This document shows, one piece after another, positions 22,498 to 31,800 of a stretch of DNA of 44,513 bases. The position numbers were made by a program, and so were the translations under genes. Under the pieces are notes generated by a model. That model did no database searches. It had not been told where the DNA came from and saw only the letters and a list, made by a program, of their open reading frames with translations. How positions within the stretch are numbered: the first letter of the stretch is position 1; each line of letters starts with the position of its first letter. The stretch is taken from NCBI GenBank assembly GCA_026419115.1, contig JAOAAA010000012.1, positions 1-44,513 on the forward strand. Reading direction: 5' to 3'. This stretch comes from Gemmataceae bacterium. Its GTDB lineage: Bacteria > Planctomycetota > Planctomycetia > Gemmatales > Gemmataceae.

Positions 22498-25400
22498 CTA
22501 GGATGTGGAGTTTATCAACTCGTTGTAGATTAACCGAATTCCCTGCATGTGATTTTTCAATTCTGCGATAAAGGCCTCGGATGCAGGGGGGGGGTAACCT
22601 AAGCGTCTCGAAAACTGTTCGAGATTTTGTGGCGAGTCCGGATATTCACTTAAAGGACGATTGGTAACGATTCGTAATTTGGCTTCGGCCCGACGGAGAA
22701 ACGAATACCCGCGTTCTAATATCTGATATTGGGAATCGTCGAGGATGCGTTCTTGTCGAAGCAGATCGAGAATTTCCCAAGTGTTCGTGATATTCCAGCG
22801 GTGTTGTTCGGTCCCGAGTTTGATGAGCATCGATTGGACCAAAAATTCGACATCGGCTAGGCCCCCCTTGGCGCGTTTGAGGCTGCGGGGTGAAGCGGTC
22901 GATTCCAAGCGGGTTCGCATGTGACGAGTGTCGGCCCATTCTTGATTCCCAAACGGTTTACCCCAAAGACAATGTTCGCGCAGTTGGCTCCAGTCGGGTA
23001 AGTCTCCCCAAACGGGTCGGGCACGGGTGAAGCTCAGTCGTTCCCAAGTTTGGGCACCCCCGCTGGAATAATAGTGTTTCAGTTCCTCTTGAGAGACCAC
23101 CAACATTCCGGAACTCCCCGTGGGACGAAGACGCATATCGACCTCGTATAATTTCCCGCCCGGCCCTAATTGCGATAATCGTTTGATCCAACGGCGAACA
23201 AATTCGGTATGAAATTGAGAATAATCTATCATGTGGTTTCCCGTAGTTCGCCCTTCACCGGCATAAATCAACATCAAATCCAGATCGCTATGATAGCTCA
23301 TTTCCCGACCACCGAGCTTCCCCAAGGCGATCAACACAGCAGGGCAAGGCGTGCCGTACAATTCCACCATTTCTTGATAGACCTGTTCGCAAACCTGATG
23401 CAAAATCACTTCCGCTACATCCGAGAGTTGTGCGGTCGTTTGACGGATGGTATCTTTCGCTTGTAAATCCCGCACGGCAATCCGGAGAATCTCCTTATCT
23501 TGAAAGCTGTGATAGATCGGTTCACGGGTATCCCAACCGCTGGTCCCCCGTAGGAGTTCGTTCATTTCGCTTTCGAGTTCGCTCAACGATCTGGGGCGGT
23601 TGAGAATTAACGAATCCAATAACTCGTCGATCATTCCGGGATTATTGACGAGCATTTGGGCTAAAAAGGGGCTATCGCAAAGGTCCACATACAGTTTCAA
23701 ACTCGGGGCATGAAAGCTAAACAACTCGTACAGAACGGCTTTTCCTCCCAGCGAAGCGGTGACCCGTTCCAATTGATTCAAGGCCTGATCGGGATCGGGT
23801 GTTTCCGAAAGAACTTTCAAGAGACGCGGGGCAATACTCGCAAGAAAATGGCGACAACGACGGGTAGAAAGGAAGCGTTGTTCTTGTGCTAACAGGGTTA
23901 AATTCCGCCAAGCTGTTTCAATATCCCGAAAATGATATTTACTCAAAATGCTCTGGATCGATTGCTGATCGGGATCGGGTTCTAAAATCAGGTCCGATTC
24001 GGGTTCGGCCGTTGAAGTATCCGTAAAGGCCTGATGTAATAAGTGATCGAGAATGGTGCGGTTCAGCCGTGTCTTTTCATGATAGTCCAAAAGAAATTGC
24101 TCAAGGGGTTCCACGAGCAAATCGCGGGTTTCTAAGCTCGTGGGTTTCAGCGGTGGCTCATCTAACACCGAATGCTTTTGAGGGGCTAATTCTCCTGCCC
24201 CTCGCGGGAGGGATTCCGAAGTTTCTCGTGGTTGAATGGTTTTGGGGTAACCCATTCTTCTGGCGAAGTGAGCTAACTGTTGTTGATTGCTCGGCAATTG
24301 ATGGGTTTGGAGATCGAATTGAATTTGCAGGCGATGCTCGACAATTCTTAAAAACCGATACGAGTCATCCAGCCCGCGAGCTTCTGTATCGGTGAGACAA
24401 CCTGCCATTTCCAACGCTTGGATGGCCCCGAGGGTATCGCGTTGCCGGACGGTGATTAAATCTCCCCCGTTGAGCAATTGCAAAAATTGAATCGTGAATT
24501 CAATGTCTCGAATGCCCCCGCGACCGGTTTTGACCTCCCAAGATTCGGTACCGCTTTTTTGAGCTTTTTGCTCGATGCGGCGTTTCATGGCTTTGATGTC
24601 GTTGATTTCGGAGAAGCTCAAGAAACGTTTGTAAACAAAAGGTTCAATCGCCCGACAAAATTCTTGCCCCAAGGCAAGGTCACCGGCGACGGGACGAATT
24701 TTGATCAAGGCTTGTCGTTCCCAAGTGCGACCCAGAGTATCGTAATAATCCAAAGTGCTCGAAAGGGAGCGAGCCAATGGGCCACGATGACCTTCGGGAC
24801 GTAGGCGAAAATCGACTCGATAGGCCTGACCATTCTCATTGTGGGCGGCAAGATATTTAATCATCTCGGTGGCGACTCGGGAATAAAAATCGACCAAATC
24901 AAGACTCATTTTGGATTGGGTGCGCCCTTCCTGATCATAAATCAACATCAAATCGATATCGCTGGAATAATTGAGTTCTTGACCCCCGAGTTTTCCAAAA
25001 GCAAGTACCGTGGCCTGCGAGGGCCTACCTTCCCGAGTGACAGGAACCCCATAGCGCTGCGAGGCTAAGTTCAACGCTCTTAGATAGGCAGCGTTAATGG
25101 CCACATCGGCCACGCGAGAAAGGTCCAGAATAATTTCTTCCAAGGGGCGGTTTCTGAGAATATCGTTCGCCCCGATGCGTAACAGGTTCATCAAGCGAAA
25201 TTCTCGTAAGGCCCGCAAGGCCCGATTCTCGTCATTCGCTTCAATCACCTGTGTTCGTAGTTGATCGACCAGATTTTCCGTTGTGGGTGTGCCCCGAAGT
25301 GGAATATGAATCAGCTCCATCCAACGGGGAAATCGACAAAGAAGATCGGCCAAGAAAGGGGAATTTCCCATCAGTTGAATGAGATCGGGCAGTAAGGGAG

Positions 25401-25629
25401 TCCGCCAAGAAAATAGTATCCCCCAATACTCGGGGATTTCACTCCGAGTTAGGAATCGTTCGATATGATTGAGCACCAGATCGGGTTCAGGGAGTTGGGG
25501 GAGTTTCTCGTCCAAAAATGCCAAAAAGGTTTGATGCAAGGAGTAGGGTAAATGTTGGAATATTCCCTCTAGGTTTCGGTGCGCTCGAATCGGATCGATG
25601 ATATTCCAATTGGGAGGAATGGTGTCCAT
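22498..25629 (-). CDS. glnE: Bifunctional glutamine synthetase adenylyltransferase/deadenylase
   Basis: The 1043-residue product adds AMP to and removes AMP from glutamine synthetase according to nitrogen status, under PII control. Two nucleotidyltransferase domains are visible. The first has AFGKLGGQELNYSSDIDLML at 210-229 (Asp224, Asp226). The second has ALGKLGGREMSYHSDLDLML at about 769-788. GlnD-type regulatory helices follow each. The linker holds an unusual segment, ESLPRGAGELAPQKHS, near residues 468-483, encoded over a short palindrome. A run of nine C in the coding strand lies near the C-terminus (22586-22594). The length is close to typical GlnE (about 950). Confidence 0.97.
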   Translation of the reverse strand: MDTIPPNWNIIDPIRAHRNLEGIFQHLPYSLHQTFLAFLDEKLPQLPEPDLVLNHIERFLTRSEIPEYWGILFSWRTPLLPDLIQLMGNSPFLADLLCRFPRWMELIHIPLRGTPTTENLVDQLRTQVIEANDENRALRALREFRLMNLLRIGANDILRNRPLEEIILDLSRVADVAINAAYLRALNLASQRYGVPVTREGRPSQATVLAFGKLGGQELNYSSDIDLMLIYDQEGRTQSKMSLDLVDFYSRVATEMIKYLAAHNENGQAYRVDFRLRPEGHRGPLARSLSSTLDYYDTLGRTWERQALIKIRPVAGDLALGQEFCRAIEPFVYKRFLSFSEINDIKAMKRRIEQKAQKSGTESWEVKTGRGGIRDIEFTIQFLQLLNGGDLITVRQRDTLGAIQALEMAGCLTDTEARGLDDSYRFLRIVEHRLQIQFDLQTHQLPSNQQQLAHFARRMGYPKTIQPRETSESLPRGAGELAPQKHSVLDEPPLKPTSLETRDLLVEPLEQFLLDYHEKTRLNRTILDHLLHQAFTDTSTAEPESDLILEPDPDQQSIQSILSKYHFRDIETAWRNLTLLAQEQRFLSTRRCRHFLASIAPRLLKVLSETPDPDQALNQLERVTASLGGKAVLYELFSFHAPSLKLYVDLCDSPFLAQMLVNNPGMIDELLDSLILNRPRSLSELESEMNELLRGTSGWDTREPIYHSFQDKEILRIAVRDLQAKDTIRQTTAQLSDVAEVILHQVCEQVYQEMVELYGTPCPAVLIALGKLGGREMSYHSDLDLMLIYAGEGRTTGNHMIDYSQFHTEFVRRWIKRLSQLGPGGKLYEVDMRLRPTGSSGMLVVSQEELKHYYSSGGAQTWERLSFTRARPVWGDLPDWSQLREHCLWGKPFGNQEWADTRHMRTRLESTASPRSLKRAKGGLADVEFLVQSMLIKLGTEQHRWNITNTWEILDLLRQERILDDSQYQILERGYSFLRRAEAKLRIVTNRPLSEYPDSPQNLEQFSRRLGYPPPASEAFIAELKNHMQGIRLIYNELINSTS

Positions 25630-26094
25630 AACGTCATTGTAGATAGGCAGTAGATAGGCAATAGTCGCCCCTTTTTTTCACCTTTCAAAAAAATCATGGC
25701 TCCAAACCCCATGAACCAAGCAGGTATCATTTCCTAAGAAATCAGGTCCTGAACTTGTTGGAGTAGCAACCTACTCGATCTGGACTCAGGAAAGGTCATT
25801 TTCAAGCCAGTGACGTTCGATTTTCCTTGGTGGTGAGACGTGTTTTAAGAACTGGACCGAAACGGATTCTTTTGAGGTTTTAGAGCGGTTTCGAGGTTGC
25901 GGGATGGCCAAGAATGCAGGAATGTCGGCGGAAATGACACCATCGAGCAGGGGGACCGCGATACGAACTTGGAACTGGCTCTAGATGACAAAGAAGGGGC
26001 TGTTTCTCTGAAAGTTCATAAAAGACCTTCTCACGACTTTCTTTCCTAGCAATAATAAGTTATGCTATTCACATAGATTTAGATTTGAGGTTCC
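25630..26094. other. Divergent intergenic region, glnE and kinase-like/PP2C genes
   Basis: No gene or RNA is recognised in these 465 bases. Bases 26046-26090 are AT-rich, directly before the next ATG, and should contain its promoter, but no convincing hexamer pair is seen. Confidence 0.4.
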
Positions 26095-28008
26095 ATGTCT
26101 AGTTCGACTGCTCAACCGCTAGCACCGAACCAAGCCCTGTTTTCGGAAGGGTTATTGGTTGCCGAACGCTATCGTCTTGTCTCTCGTTTGGGGATTCGCG
26201 GAACAGTCGAGCGTTGGCTTGCCGAGGATACGGCATCTCCCTCGCAACCGACGCAAATCATTCTGGTGCTGGAACGGACGCCCCCTCCGTCCGTGGCTCA
26301 GAAACAAGCGGATGAATCCTCCGATTCCAAACTCGATTTTAATCTCCCCCCTGCCAATGATGACGATCAACCCACCGCAGAACTCTCTCCCCCTCCCACG
26401 GGAGGAATGCGTTGGCCCGGTATCGGCTGGGAGAAAAACATTCTCTCGAAGACGGCCTTGCTCTCGTTGCCCCGCATTTTGGATTCCTTCACTTTAGACG
26501 GTATTTCTGGACTGGTCGAAGAATATCCCGTGGGGATAGAACTGAATCAGGCGTGGTATGCTACCGGAACGGATTGGACCGAGCGCTGTGAATGGCTGAT
26601 CCAAATTGCCGATTTACTTCGGCGGTTACACCGAGCGGGTGCGGTTCTTGAACGATTGAAGCCTAGCGATGTGATTGTCACCGCCACGGGGCAAGCGGTA
26701 CTGTTGGATGTGGGATTATTGTTACCCCTCGGCAGTGCGATCGACCGTTCCCTATTAAGACCCGATTTTTCCACGGCTCCGGAATGGACATTGGATCGCC
26801 CTTCGGTGGATGCTCGGTGTGATCTGTATTGTTTCGGGGCCATGGTGACCGCGTTGCTTTTAGGACGAGACCTGACCCAACACGATTTTGATTTGATGGG
26901 AAACCCCCGCTCGTTTCTCGATCAATTCCCCGACATTAATCCGTTTTTGGGACGGCTATTGGCACGCACATTTGTTCGCAATCCCGATGCCCGTTTCCCC
27001 ACACAAGAAGGACGCGAACATGATGAAACAGGTATGACCGAACTCTCCCAAGCTCTTGAGGGGTGTCGCCGGAATTTGGGGCGCGTTCATCATGAAATCG
27101 CCTGTTGGTCCACTACGGGGATTTATCGGGCAGGAAATGAAGATGCAGTCGCGATCCTTCACGGAGCCGATGCCCGATTGGAAGATACAGACCAATACTC
27201 ACTGATCCTGTTAGCCGATGGAATGGGAGGCATGGAAGGGGGAGAAATCGCCGCTGCCATGTGTATTCAATCGCTGCGGCAGCAACTGCTCGAACAACCT
27301 CCCTTTTCGGGGTTGCGAAGTTCGGCGACCCCTGCAGCTCGAACCACACAGAATGAAAGAATCGTCCAATTAGCCAACGAATTGTCTAGCACTGCCCAAA
27401 CCGTACTGCTCAATCCTACGAAACTCCCCGCAGAAAGTTTGATGGTTCGTCCCACAGACCGAGACAGCACCGCTCGGAGTAATGCCATTCATTCCGAACG
27501 ATTAATCGAAGTTTTGAAGGAAGCCAACCGCGTGATTTACGAAGCGTCCCGACATGGTCTGGGGGGGCGCGGTATGGGCTGCACGGCGGAAATCGTCTTG
27601 ATTGATGGTCGAAATGTGATCGTGGCTCATGTGGGGGATAGTCGCGTTTATCATTTCCGAGATAACACCCTGACCCAAGTGACCAAAGATCAGACCTTTG
27701 TTGCTCGAATGGTGGAATTGGGGCACTTGACACCCGAAGAAGCGGAACGTCATCCCCGCCGTGCCGAATTACAACAAGCCATCGGGGGGCGTGTTGAAGT
27801 ATTGCCCGATACTATGGTTTTCACTCTCGAACCGGGCGATTGGATTTTAGCCTGTTCGGATGGTCTGAACCTATTACCTCACGATGTGATAGAAAGTATC
27901 CTTCGCGATGCTCCCAACGCGGAACGGGCCGCCCGTCGGTTGGTCAATCTCGCCAATGTCGAAGGGGCCAACGATAATGTGACCGTCGCGGTGGTGCGGG
28001 CATTGTAG
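26095..28008 (+). CDS. Degenerate protein kinase fused to a PP2C phosphatase
   Basis: This 637-residue protein has two parts. Residues 20-300 follow the protein kinase fold, but key residues are gone. The Gly loop is LGIRGTVERW, the ATP-binding Lys is not seen in IILVLER, and the HRD triad is L-E-R in AVLERLKPSDVIV (185-187). Only Asp205 of a DVG motif remains. This is probably a pseudokinase. Residues 332-637 are a PP2C Ser/Thr phosphatase with intact-looking metal motifs: GNEDA (347-351), LADGMGG (373-379), VAHVGDSRVYHF, LACSDGL and NDNVTVAVV. There is no membrane segment. It may be a phosphatase controlled by a sensing pseudokinase. It is divergent from glnE. Confidence 0.88.
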   Translation: MSSSTAQPLAPNQALFSEGLLVAERYRLVSRLGIRGTVERWLAEDTASPSQPTQIILVLERTPPPSVAQKQADESSDSKLDFNLPPANDDDQPTAELSPPPTGGMRWPGIGWEKNILSKTALLSLPRILDSFTLDGISGLVEEYPVGIELNQAWYATGTDWTERCEWLIQIADLLRRLHRAGAVLERLKPSDVIVTATGQAVLLDVGLLLPLGSAIDRSLLRPDFSTAPEWTLDRPSVDARCDLYCFGAMVTALLLGRDLTQHDFDLMGNPRSFLDQFPDINPFLGRLLARTFVRNPDARFPTQEGREHDETGMTELSQALEGCRRNLGRVHHEIACWSTTGIYRAGNEDAVAILHGADARLEDTDQYSLILLADGMGGMEGGEIAAAMCIQSLRQQLLEQPPFSGLRSSATPAARTTQNERIVQLANELSSTAQTVLLNPTKLPAESLMVRPTDRDSTARSNAIHSERLIEVLKEANRVIYEASRHGLGGRGMGCTAEIVLIDGRNVIVAHVGDSRVYHFRDNTLTQVTKDQTFVARMVELGHLTPEEAERHPRRAELQQAIGGRVEVLPDTMVFTLEPGDWILACSDGLNLLPHDVIESILRDAPNAERAARRLVNLANVEGANDNVTVAVVRAL

Positions 28009-28037
28009 ACCGTGTCGTTCTGCCTGAACTTTTGACT

Positions 28038-29474
28038 TTATTTCTCTTTCTTGTCTTTCTGTTTCAGTTGAATCTCTTTCCAAATCTCGGAGTAGGCTTC
28101 TTTGTCGAAGGGGGGACACCCCGCAGGATATTGCCCCAAGGGATGATCTTTGGCTCGCATCATGGCGGTGCAATAGCTGAATGTCCGACAGATTCTCTTC
28201 CGATCCATAACGCCATGATCCGCCAATTGTTTGATTAAATCGGGCTGTGCCAAAGAAGCTCTTCCTAGACCTACAAAAGAAATTTTGCCGTTGCGGATGT
28301 TGGCTGCTCCTGCGTAGGGCAAGAATTCTTGAAGGTAGCTGTATCCTGTACCCACCATTGGTAGGTTCGGATAAGTTTCTTGCAAAACACCGGCGATCTT
28401 GAAATGACGATTAACACCAACCAGCGGATGCTCCGGCGATTCATAGCCATCAGGGGGGGGGTACTCAAAAGGTCTGCCAAAATGGGGTTGAGCATAGGGG
28501 TTTCCCAAGGTGATATTAACTAACGAAACCCCCAACGATTGCATTTCGCCAATCCAACGGATGGGTTCCGCCAGCTGAGCCAAGACGGGCATCGAAGGAT
28601 CGATCCCCCAACCATTTTCGACCGGAATGGGAGTAAAGACCGGTTCGCCGACGTTGTCGGGGCCTTTTTGATAGGGGATACCATCGAAGGCATTCATCCG
28701 AGTGGTCAGAATCAGGTGAGGAACTTCGTTACGGATGGCCGTGATAATCTCGCGGGCTAGCCGCGTGCGATTCTCGAATGAGCCTCCATATTTCCCGGAC
28801 CGGTTCTTTGCGCCGAGAAGTTCGTTGAGTAAATAGCGATGGCACTGCTTCACATCAACAAAGTCAAAGCCGACCTCCCAAGCAAGGCGAGCGGCTTGAA
28901 CATAATCGGGAATCAGGGCTTCCAATTCGGCATCGCTTAACAAGGGGTAATTCTCATCGACCACCGCACCGGTGGAACGGTCGGTAATCGTTTTGGGATC
29001 GAGGAGGGGATCATGGGCCACAATTTGAGGTCGGGGATAACTATAGCGTCCCGAGTGGGTTAATTGCAGGCCGAATAACAGGTCTTGGTCCGAAGAAAAA
29101 TTTTGGCGATGAGCCTCGCGACACTCTTGCACAAGCCTTGCAAAAAGCCCCTTATTTTTCTCGTGAAGGACAATCTGTCGGGGGTTCGCCCGAGCCGAGA
29201 GATTCACGGCGGTTGCTTCTCCCCAAATGAGTTTGGCCCCCCCCGCTCCGAAACGTCGATAGCGTCGAAAGGTCAACTCGCCGGGCGCGCCATCGAGTTC
29301 GCCGTCGCAACCTTCCATGGGATGAATGCAAAAGCGATTGCCCACGGGCCGACCCGCCACGGTGATTGACGAGAAGAGAATGCTCAAATCGGTGTCGAAT
29401 TGCAGGTCAATCCCTAGTCGATCATTCTCTGCTAAAAGATCAGCAATCGATTTATATTTGAAGTATTTTGCCAC
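28038..29474 (-). CDS. NADH:flavin oxidoreductase, old yellow enzyme family
   Basis: This 478-residue protein has the FMN-binding TIM barrel of the OYE/2,4-dienoyl-CoA reductase group. It shows VGNRFCIHPMEG at about 42-53, FGAGGAKLIWGEATAVN (75-91), FDFVDVKQCHRYLLNELL and EYPPPDGYESPEHPLVG. The C-terminal part carries the FMN phosphate site, with GLGRASLAQPDL. Later there are only three Cys (CRTFSYC and GCPP), fewer than the four of the iron-sulfur reductases, so an Fe-S cluster is doubtful. Substrates in this family are enones or enoyl-CoAs. It lies 36 bases after the PP2C gene on the same strand, perhaps in one operon. Nine C occur in the coding strand at 28453-28461. Confidence 0.88.
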   Translation of the reverse strand: MAKYFKYKSIADLLAENDRLGIDLQFDTDLSILFSSITVAGRPVGNRFCIHPMEGCDGELDGAPGELTFRRYRRFGAGGAKLIWGEATAVNLSARANPRQIVLHEKNKGLFARLVQECREAHRQNFSSDQDLLFGLQLTHSGRYSYPRPQIVAHDPLLDPKTITDRSTGAVVDENYPLLSDAELEALIPDYVQAARLAWEVGFDFVDVKQCHRYLLNELLGAKNRSGKYGGSFENRTRLAREIITAIRNEVPHLILTTRMNAFDGIPYQKGPDNVGEPVFTPIPVENGWGIDPSMPVLAQLAEPIRWIGEMQSLGVSLVNITLGNPYAQPHFGRPFEYPPPDGYESPEHPLVGVNRHFKIAGVLQETYPNLPMVGTGYSYLQEFLPYAGAANIRNGKISFVGLGRASLAQPDLIKQLADHGVMDRKRICRTFSYCTAMMRAKDHPLGQYPAGCPPFDKEAYSEIWKEIQLKQKDKKEK

Positions 29475-29510
29475 GTTCCCACCTAAGAGAATCGGTTTAA
29501 TAGCAGTTGA

Positions 29511-30818
29511 TTACCATTTTGGCTGGAAGGACTCGTCGCGATGACGAGAACGATTAAAGGCATTGCCTAAGGTAAATAAAGCGCGGGCTTGTTCTCGGAA
29601 AGCCACGAAGAGATCATTTTCATCGAGTGCTTTTTGTGTATTTTGATCGTGTTGAGAATAGGTTGCTAAATCCACAGGGATTTGACGTTTTGCGATTTCT
29701 TCTTTAACTTGTTCGGTGGCGTGCCGCCATTTGAGAACCAAGTTCCGATCGACGACAGAAGGATACCTTTTGTAGATATTTAATGGACCATTGGTAACCG
29801 CAGGTTCCTCCGGTTCCGGCGGGGGAGCCTTGGCCATTTGCACCAGTCCGATAGCCCCCGCCGCCAAGCTCAGAAAAGTGAAAGCTCCAAACAGGGCCGA
29901 GCCTGCTTTCCAATCACGAGCCAAAAAGACGACAAACAGGGTCGCAAAGAGCAATCCCAAGGATAACACCATCAAGGGCCAAGGGACCCGTTTCAGCCAA
30001 GCCTTACCCGCTTTTTTCGCCAAACCCGTGATCGAAATCCTCGGGGCCATGTACGAATCCTGTGTGGTCCCCACCCGAACAATGAGGACGGTGATGTTAT
30101 CGGGACCCCCTCGTAGATTCGCTAATTCGACGAGTTGTTTGGCCGCCTCTTGAAGTGGAAGTAACCCCACGAGGGCACCGATCTCGGCAGGTTCAACAAG
30201 GTTACTTAAACCATCGCTACACAAAACGAAGGTATCCCCATCGAGCAAGGGGTGAGGTCCCTCGACATCGACTTGAACAAACGTATCAGGCCCCAAAGAA
30301 CGAACGATTACGTTCTTCTTAATGTCGCCCAAATCCTCCGGAGGGATGCCCATCCGTCGTGCCAGTTCCCAAGCATAGGAATGATCGTAGGTGAGTTGTT
30401 CGACCACACCGGCCCGAATGCGATAAGCTCGGCTATCGCCGACGTGTGCGATCCAAGCACCCTCATCCCGAAGAACTAGCCCCGTCGCGGTGGTTCCCAT
30501 CCCTTTGAATTCGGGGTTCGAGGTCCCAATCGAGAAAAGGCCCGCATTGGTTTCTTGAAAGGCTTTGCGAAGGGCATTCGCCGGCCCTTCACTGGCATGC
30601 TTGGAATAAATCAGGGGAATTTCTTGAGCCGCTTTGGCGCTGGCCTTTTCCCCCACGGCATGCCCGCCCATGCCATCGCACACCAAAAAAATATGACCAA
30701 TCGTTTGCCACGCTTGCCGATTGTCTGCCTTTTGGATTGAGTACGCATCCTGATTATGGGAGCGACGAATCCCCACATCGGACAAGACTGCATGTTCAAT
30801 CTCTTGAAAAAAAGGCAC
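29511..30818 (-). CDS. Membrane-anchored PP2C Ser/Thr phosphatase
   Basis: The first 245 residues of this 435-residue protein form a PP2C domain: SDVGIRRSHNQDAYSI (13-28), LVCDGMGGHAVGEKAS (45-60), IAHVGDSRAYRI and LCSDGLSNLV, ending with GGPDNITVLIV. All metal-binding Asp positions look present. Two hydrophobic helices follow (about 280-325, PLMVLSLGLLFATLFVVFL and GAFTFLSLAAGAIGLV), then a cytoplasmic helical tail. It probably reverses kinase action at the membrane, and the FHA-kinase 3 kb away is a natural partner. The oxidoreductase gene follows it after 36 bases. Confidence 0.93.
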   Translation of the reverse strand: MPFFQEIEHAVLSDVGIRRSHNQDAYSIQKADNRQAWQTIGHIFLVCDGMGGHAVGEKASAKAAQEIPLIYSKHASEGPANALRKAFQETNAGLFSIGTSNPEFKGMGTTATGLVLRDEGAWIAHVGDSRAYRIRAGVVEQLTYDHSYAWELARRMGIPPEDLGDIKKNVIVRSLGPDTFVQVDVEGPHPLLDGDTFVLCSDGLSNLVEPAEIGALVGLLPLQEAAKQLVELANLRGGPDNITVLIVRVGTTQDSYMAPRISITGLAKKAGKAWLKRVPWPLMVLSLGLLFATLFVVFLARDWKAGSALFGAFTFLSLAAGAIGLVQMAKAPPPEPEEPAVTNGPLNIYKRYPSVVDRNLVLKWRHATEQVKEEIAKRQIPVDLATYSQHDQNTQKALDENDLFVAFREQARALFTLGNAFNRSRHRDESFQPKW

Positions 30819-31107
30819 GGTCTTCGGGTCTCAAATCGGGCAACGTACTGAGGTCTTACTATCCTATACTGTTCGCTTCCGAATGGAAAGAAGGAAACCT
30901 TCCCACGCGATCGACTCGGCTTAGAAAAAACTTTGTTGAGACCTGTTTTTCATTATCCGAGTGATAAATCATCATCCGAGTAATGACCCACATCATCCAA
31001 TGGAACAACTCCAGGCCCTAGATTCGGCTTCGCTTGCCGACAAAAGTATTTGGGGGGTTCTTAACGGAATCGATATATTAACATGTCCTTTCTTCTTTAG
31101 GTCCGTG

Positions 31108-31752
31108 TTATAAATCTTCGAGGAAGTATTCAGGGAGATCATTCCCCAGAGAATCGATCAGCATTTTACAGGCTTTGCGGAAAGCACGCTCGGCCCATTT
31201 GCGTTGGTTGGCCACACTGTCGTTCGGACGGAATCGTTTACCGATCTCTTCGTAGGTGGAATCTGCGAGGTAACGCATCCGGAAAATTTCGCCGAAATCC
31301 CCTTCGAGACTATCGATCTTCTGATAGAAACATTCCCATTTCCTTAGGTCTTCTGCCGACTGTGAGGGGTCTAAAAACTCAATCGATAATTCGCTCCCCT
31401 CTTCATCTAAAGGCAGTTGAATTGGCAGTTTGGGATCCCCTAAATGTTGGCGATAGGTCTTGACGATGTCTAATAATTCACGTTGTAATTCACGAGCAGC
31501 AAGTCGAAAGAACTCGGAGCTGGATTCCAACGAGTATTTAGAAAGTCGGCGGTAAAGCCTCATTTGCAAACCGACGAGCACTACTCCGGAACCTTCTAAA
31601 CGATTGACCAATTGGAATTTTCCCAAAGCGTTCCGAATGAGTTGTCGTAAACGCTGTTCTGTTCGTAACATCAACTGTTCAAAATAGGGACAATTCGGAT
31701 CACGGTTGGGGCCTGAACCACGATGCACTAAATAGCTGGTATCGACCATCAT
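31108..31752 (-). CDS. ECF-like sigma-70 factor
   Basis: I chose the ATG at 31752 (214 residues); a GTG two codons earlier is also possible. The N-terminal half has a helical region-2-like part (FEQLMLRTEQRLRQLIRNALGKF, then RLYRRLSKYSL), and the end shows region 4: LEGDFGEIFRMRYLADSTYEEIGKRF and NQRKWAERAFRKACKML. Planctomycetes have large families of such factors coupled to Ser/Thr kinases. It starts 41 bases after the FHA-kinase stop, so the two are probably transcribed together. Transfer of signal by phosphorylation is an inference. Confidence 0.8.
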   Translation of the reverse strand: MMVDTSYLVHRGSGPNRDPNCPYFEQLMLRTEQRLRQLIRNALGKFQLVNRLEGSGVVLVGLQMRLYRRLSKYSLESSSEFFRLAARELQRELLDIVKTYRQHLGDPKLPIQLPLDEEGSELSIEFLDPSQSAEDLRKWECFYQKIDSLEGDFGEIFRMRYLADSTYEEIGKRFRPNDSVANQRKWAERAFRKACKMLIDSLGNDLPEYFLEDL

Positions 31753-31787
31753 CAACACGGAGGTTAGTAAGGCAAACGGGATAGGCT

Positions 31788-31800
31788 CATATATTATATG
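31788..31800 (-). promoter_or_regulatory. Palindrome with TATAAT before the sigma gene
   Basis: CATATA and TATATG flank one central base, overlapping the kinase stop codon. It contains TATAAT on the minus strand (31798-31793) and may be an internal promoter or operator for the sigma gene. A similar TATAAT core lies before the kinase at 33275-33280. No -35 is evident. Confidence 0.35.

Noticed and set aside
28038-29474. Iron-sulfur dienoyl-CoA reductase
   Set aside because: Only three Cys occur in the expected region, with unfitting spacing, so I kept the general old-yellow-enzyme call.
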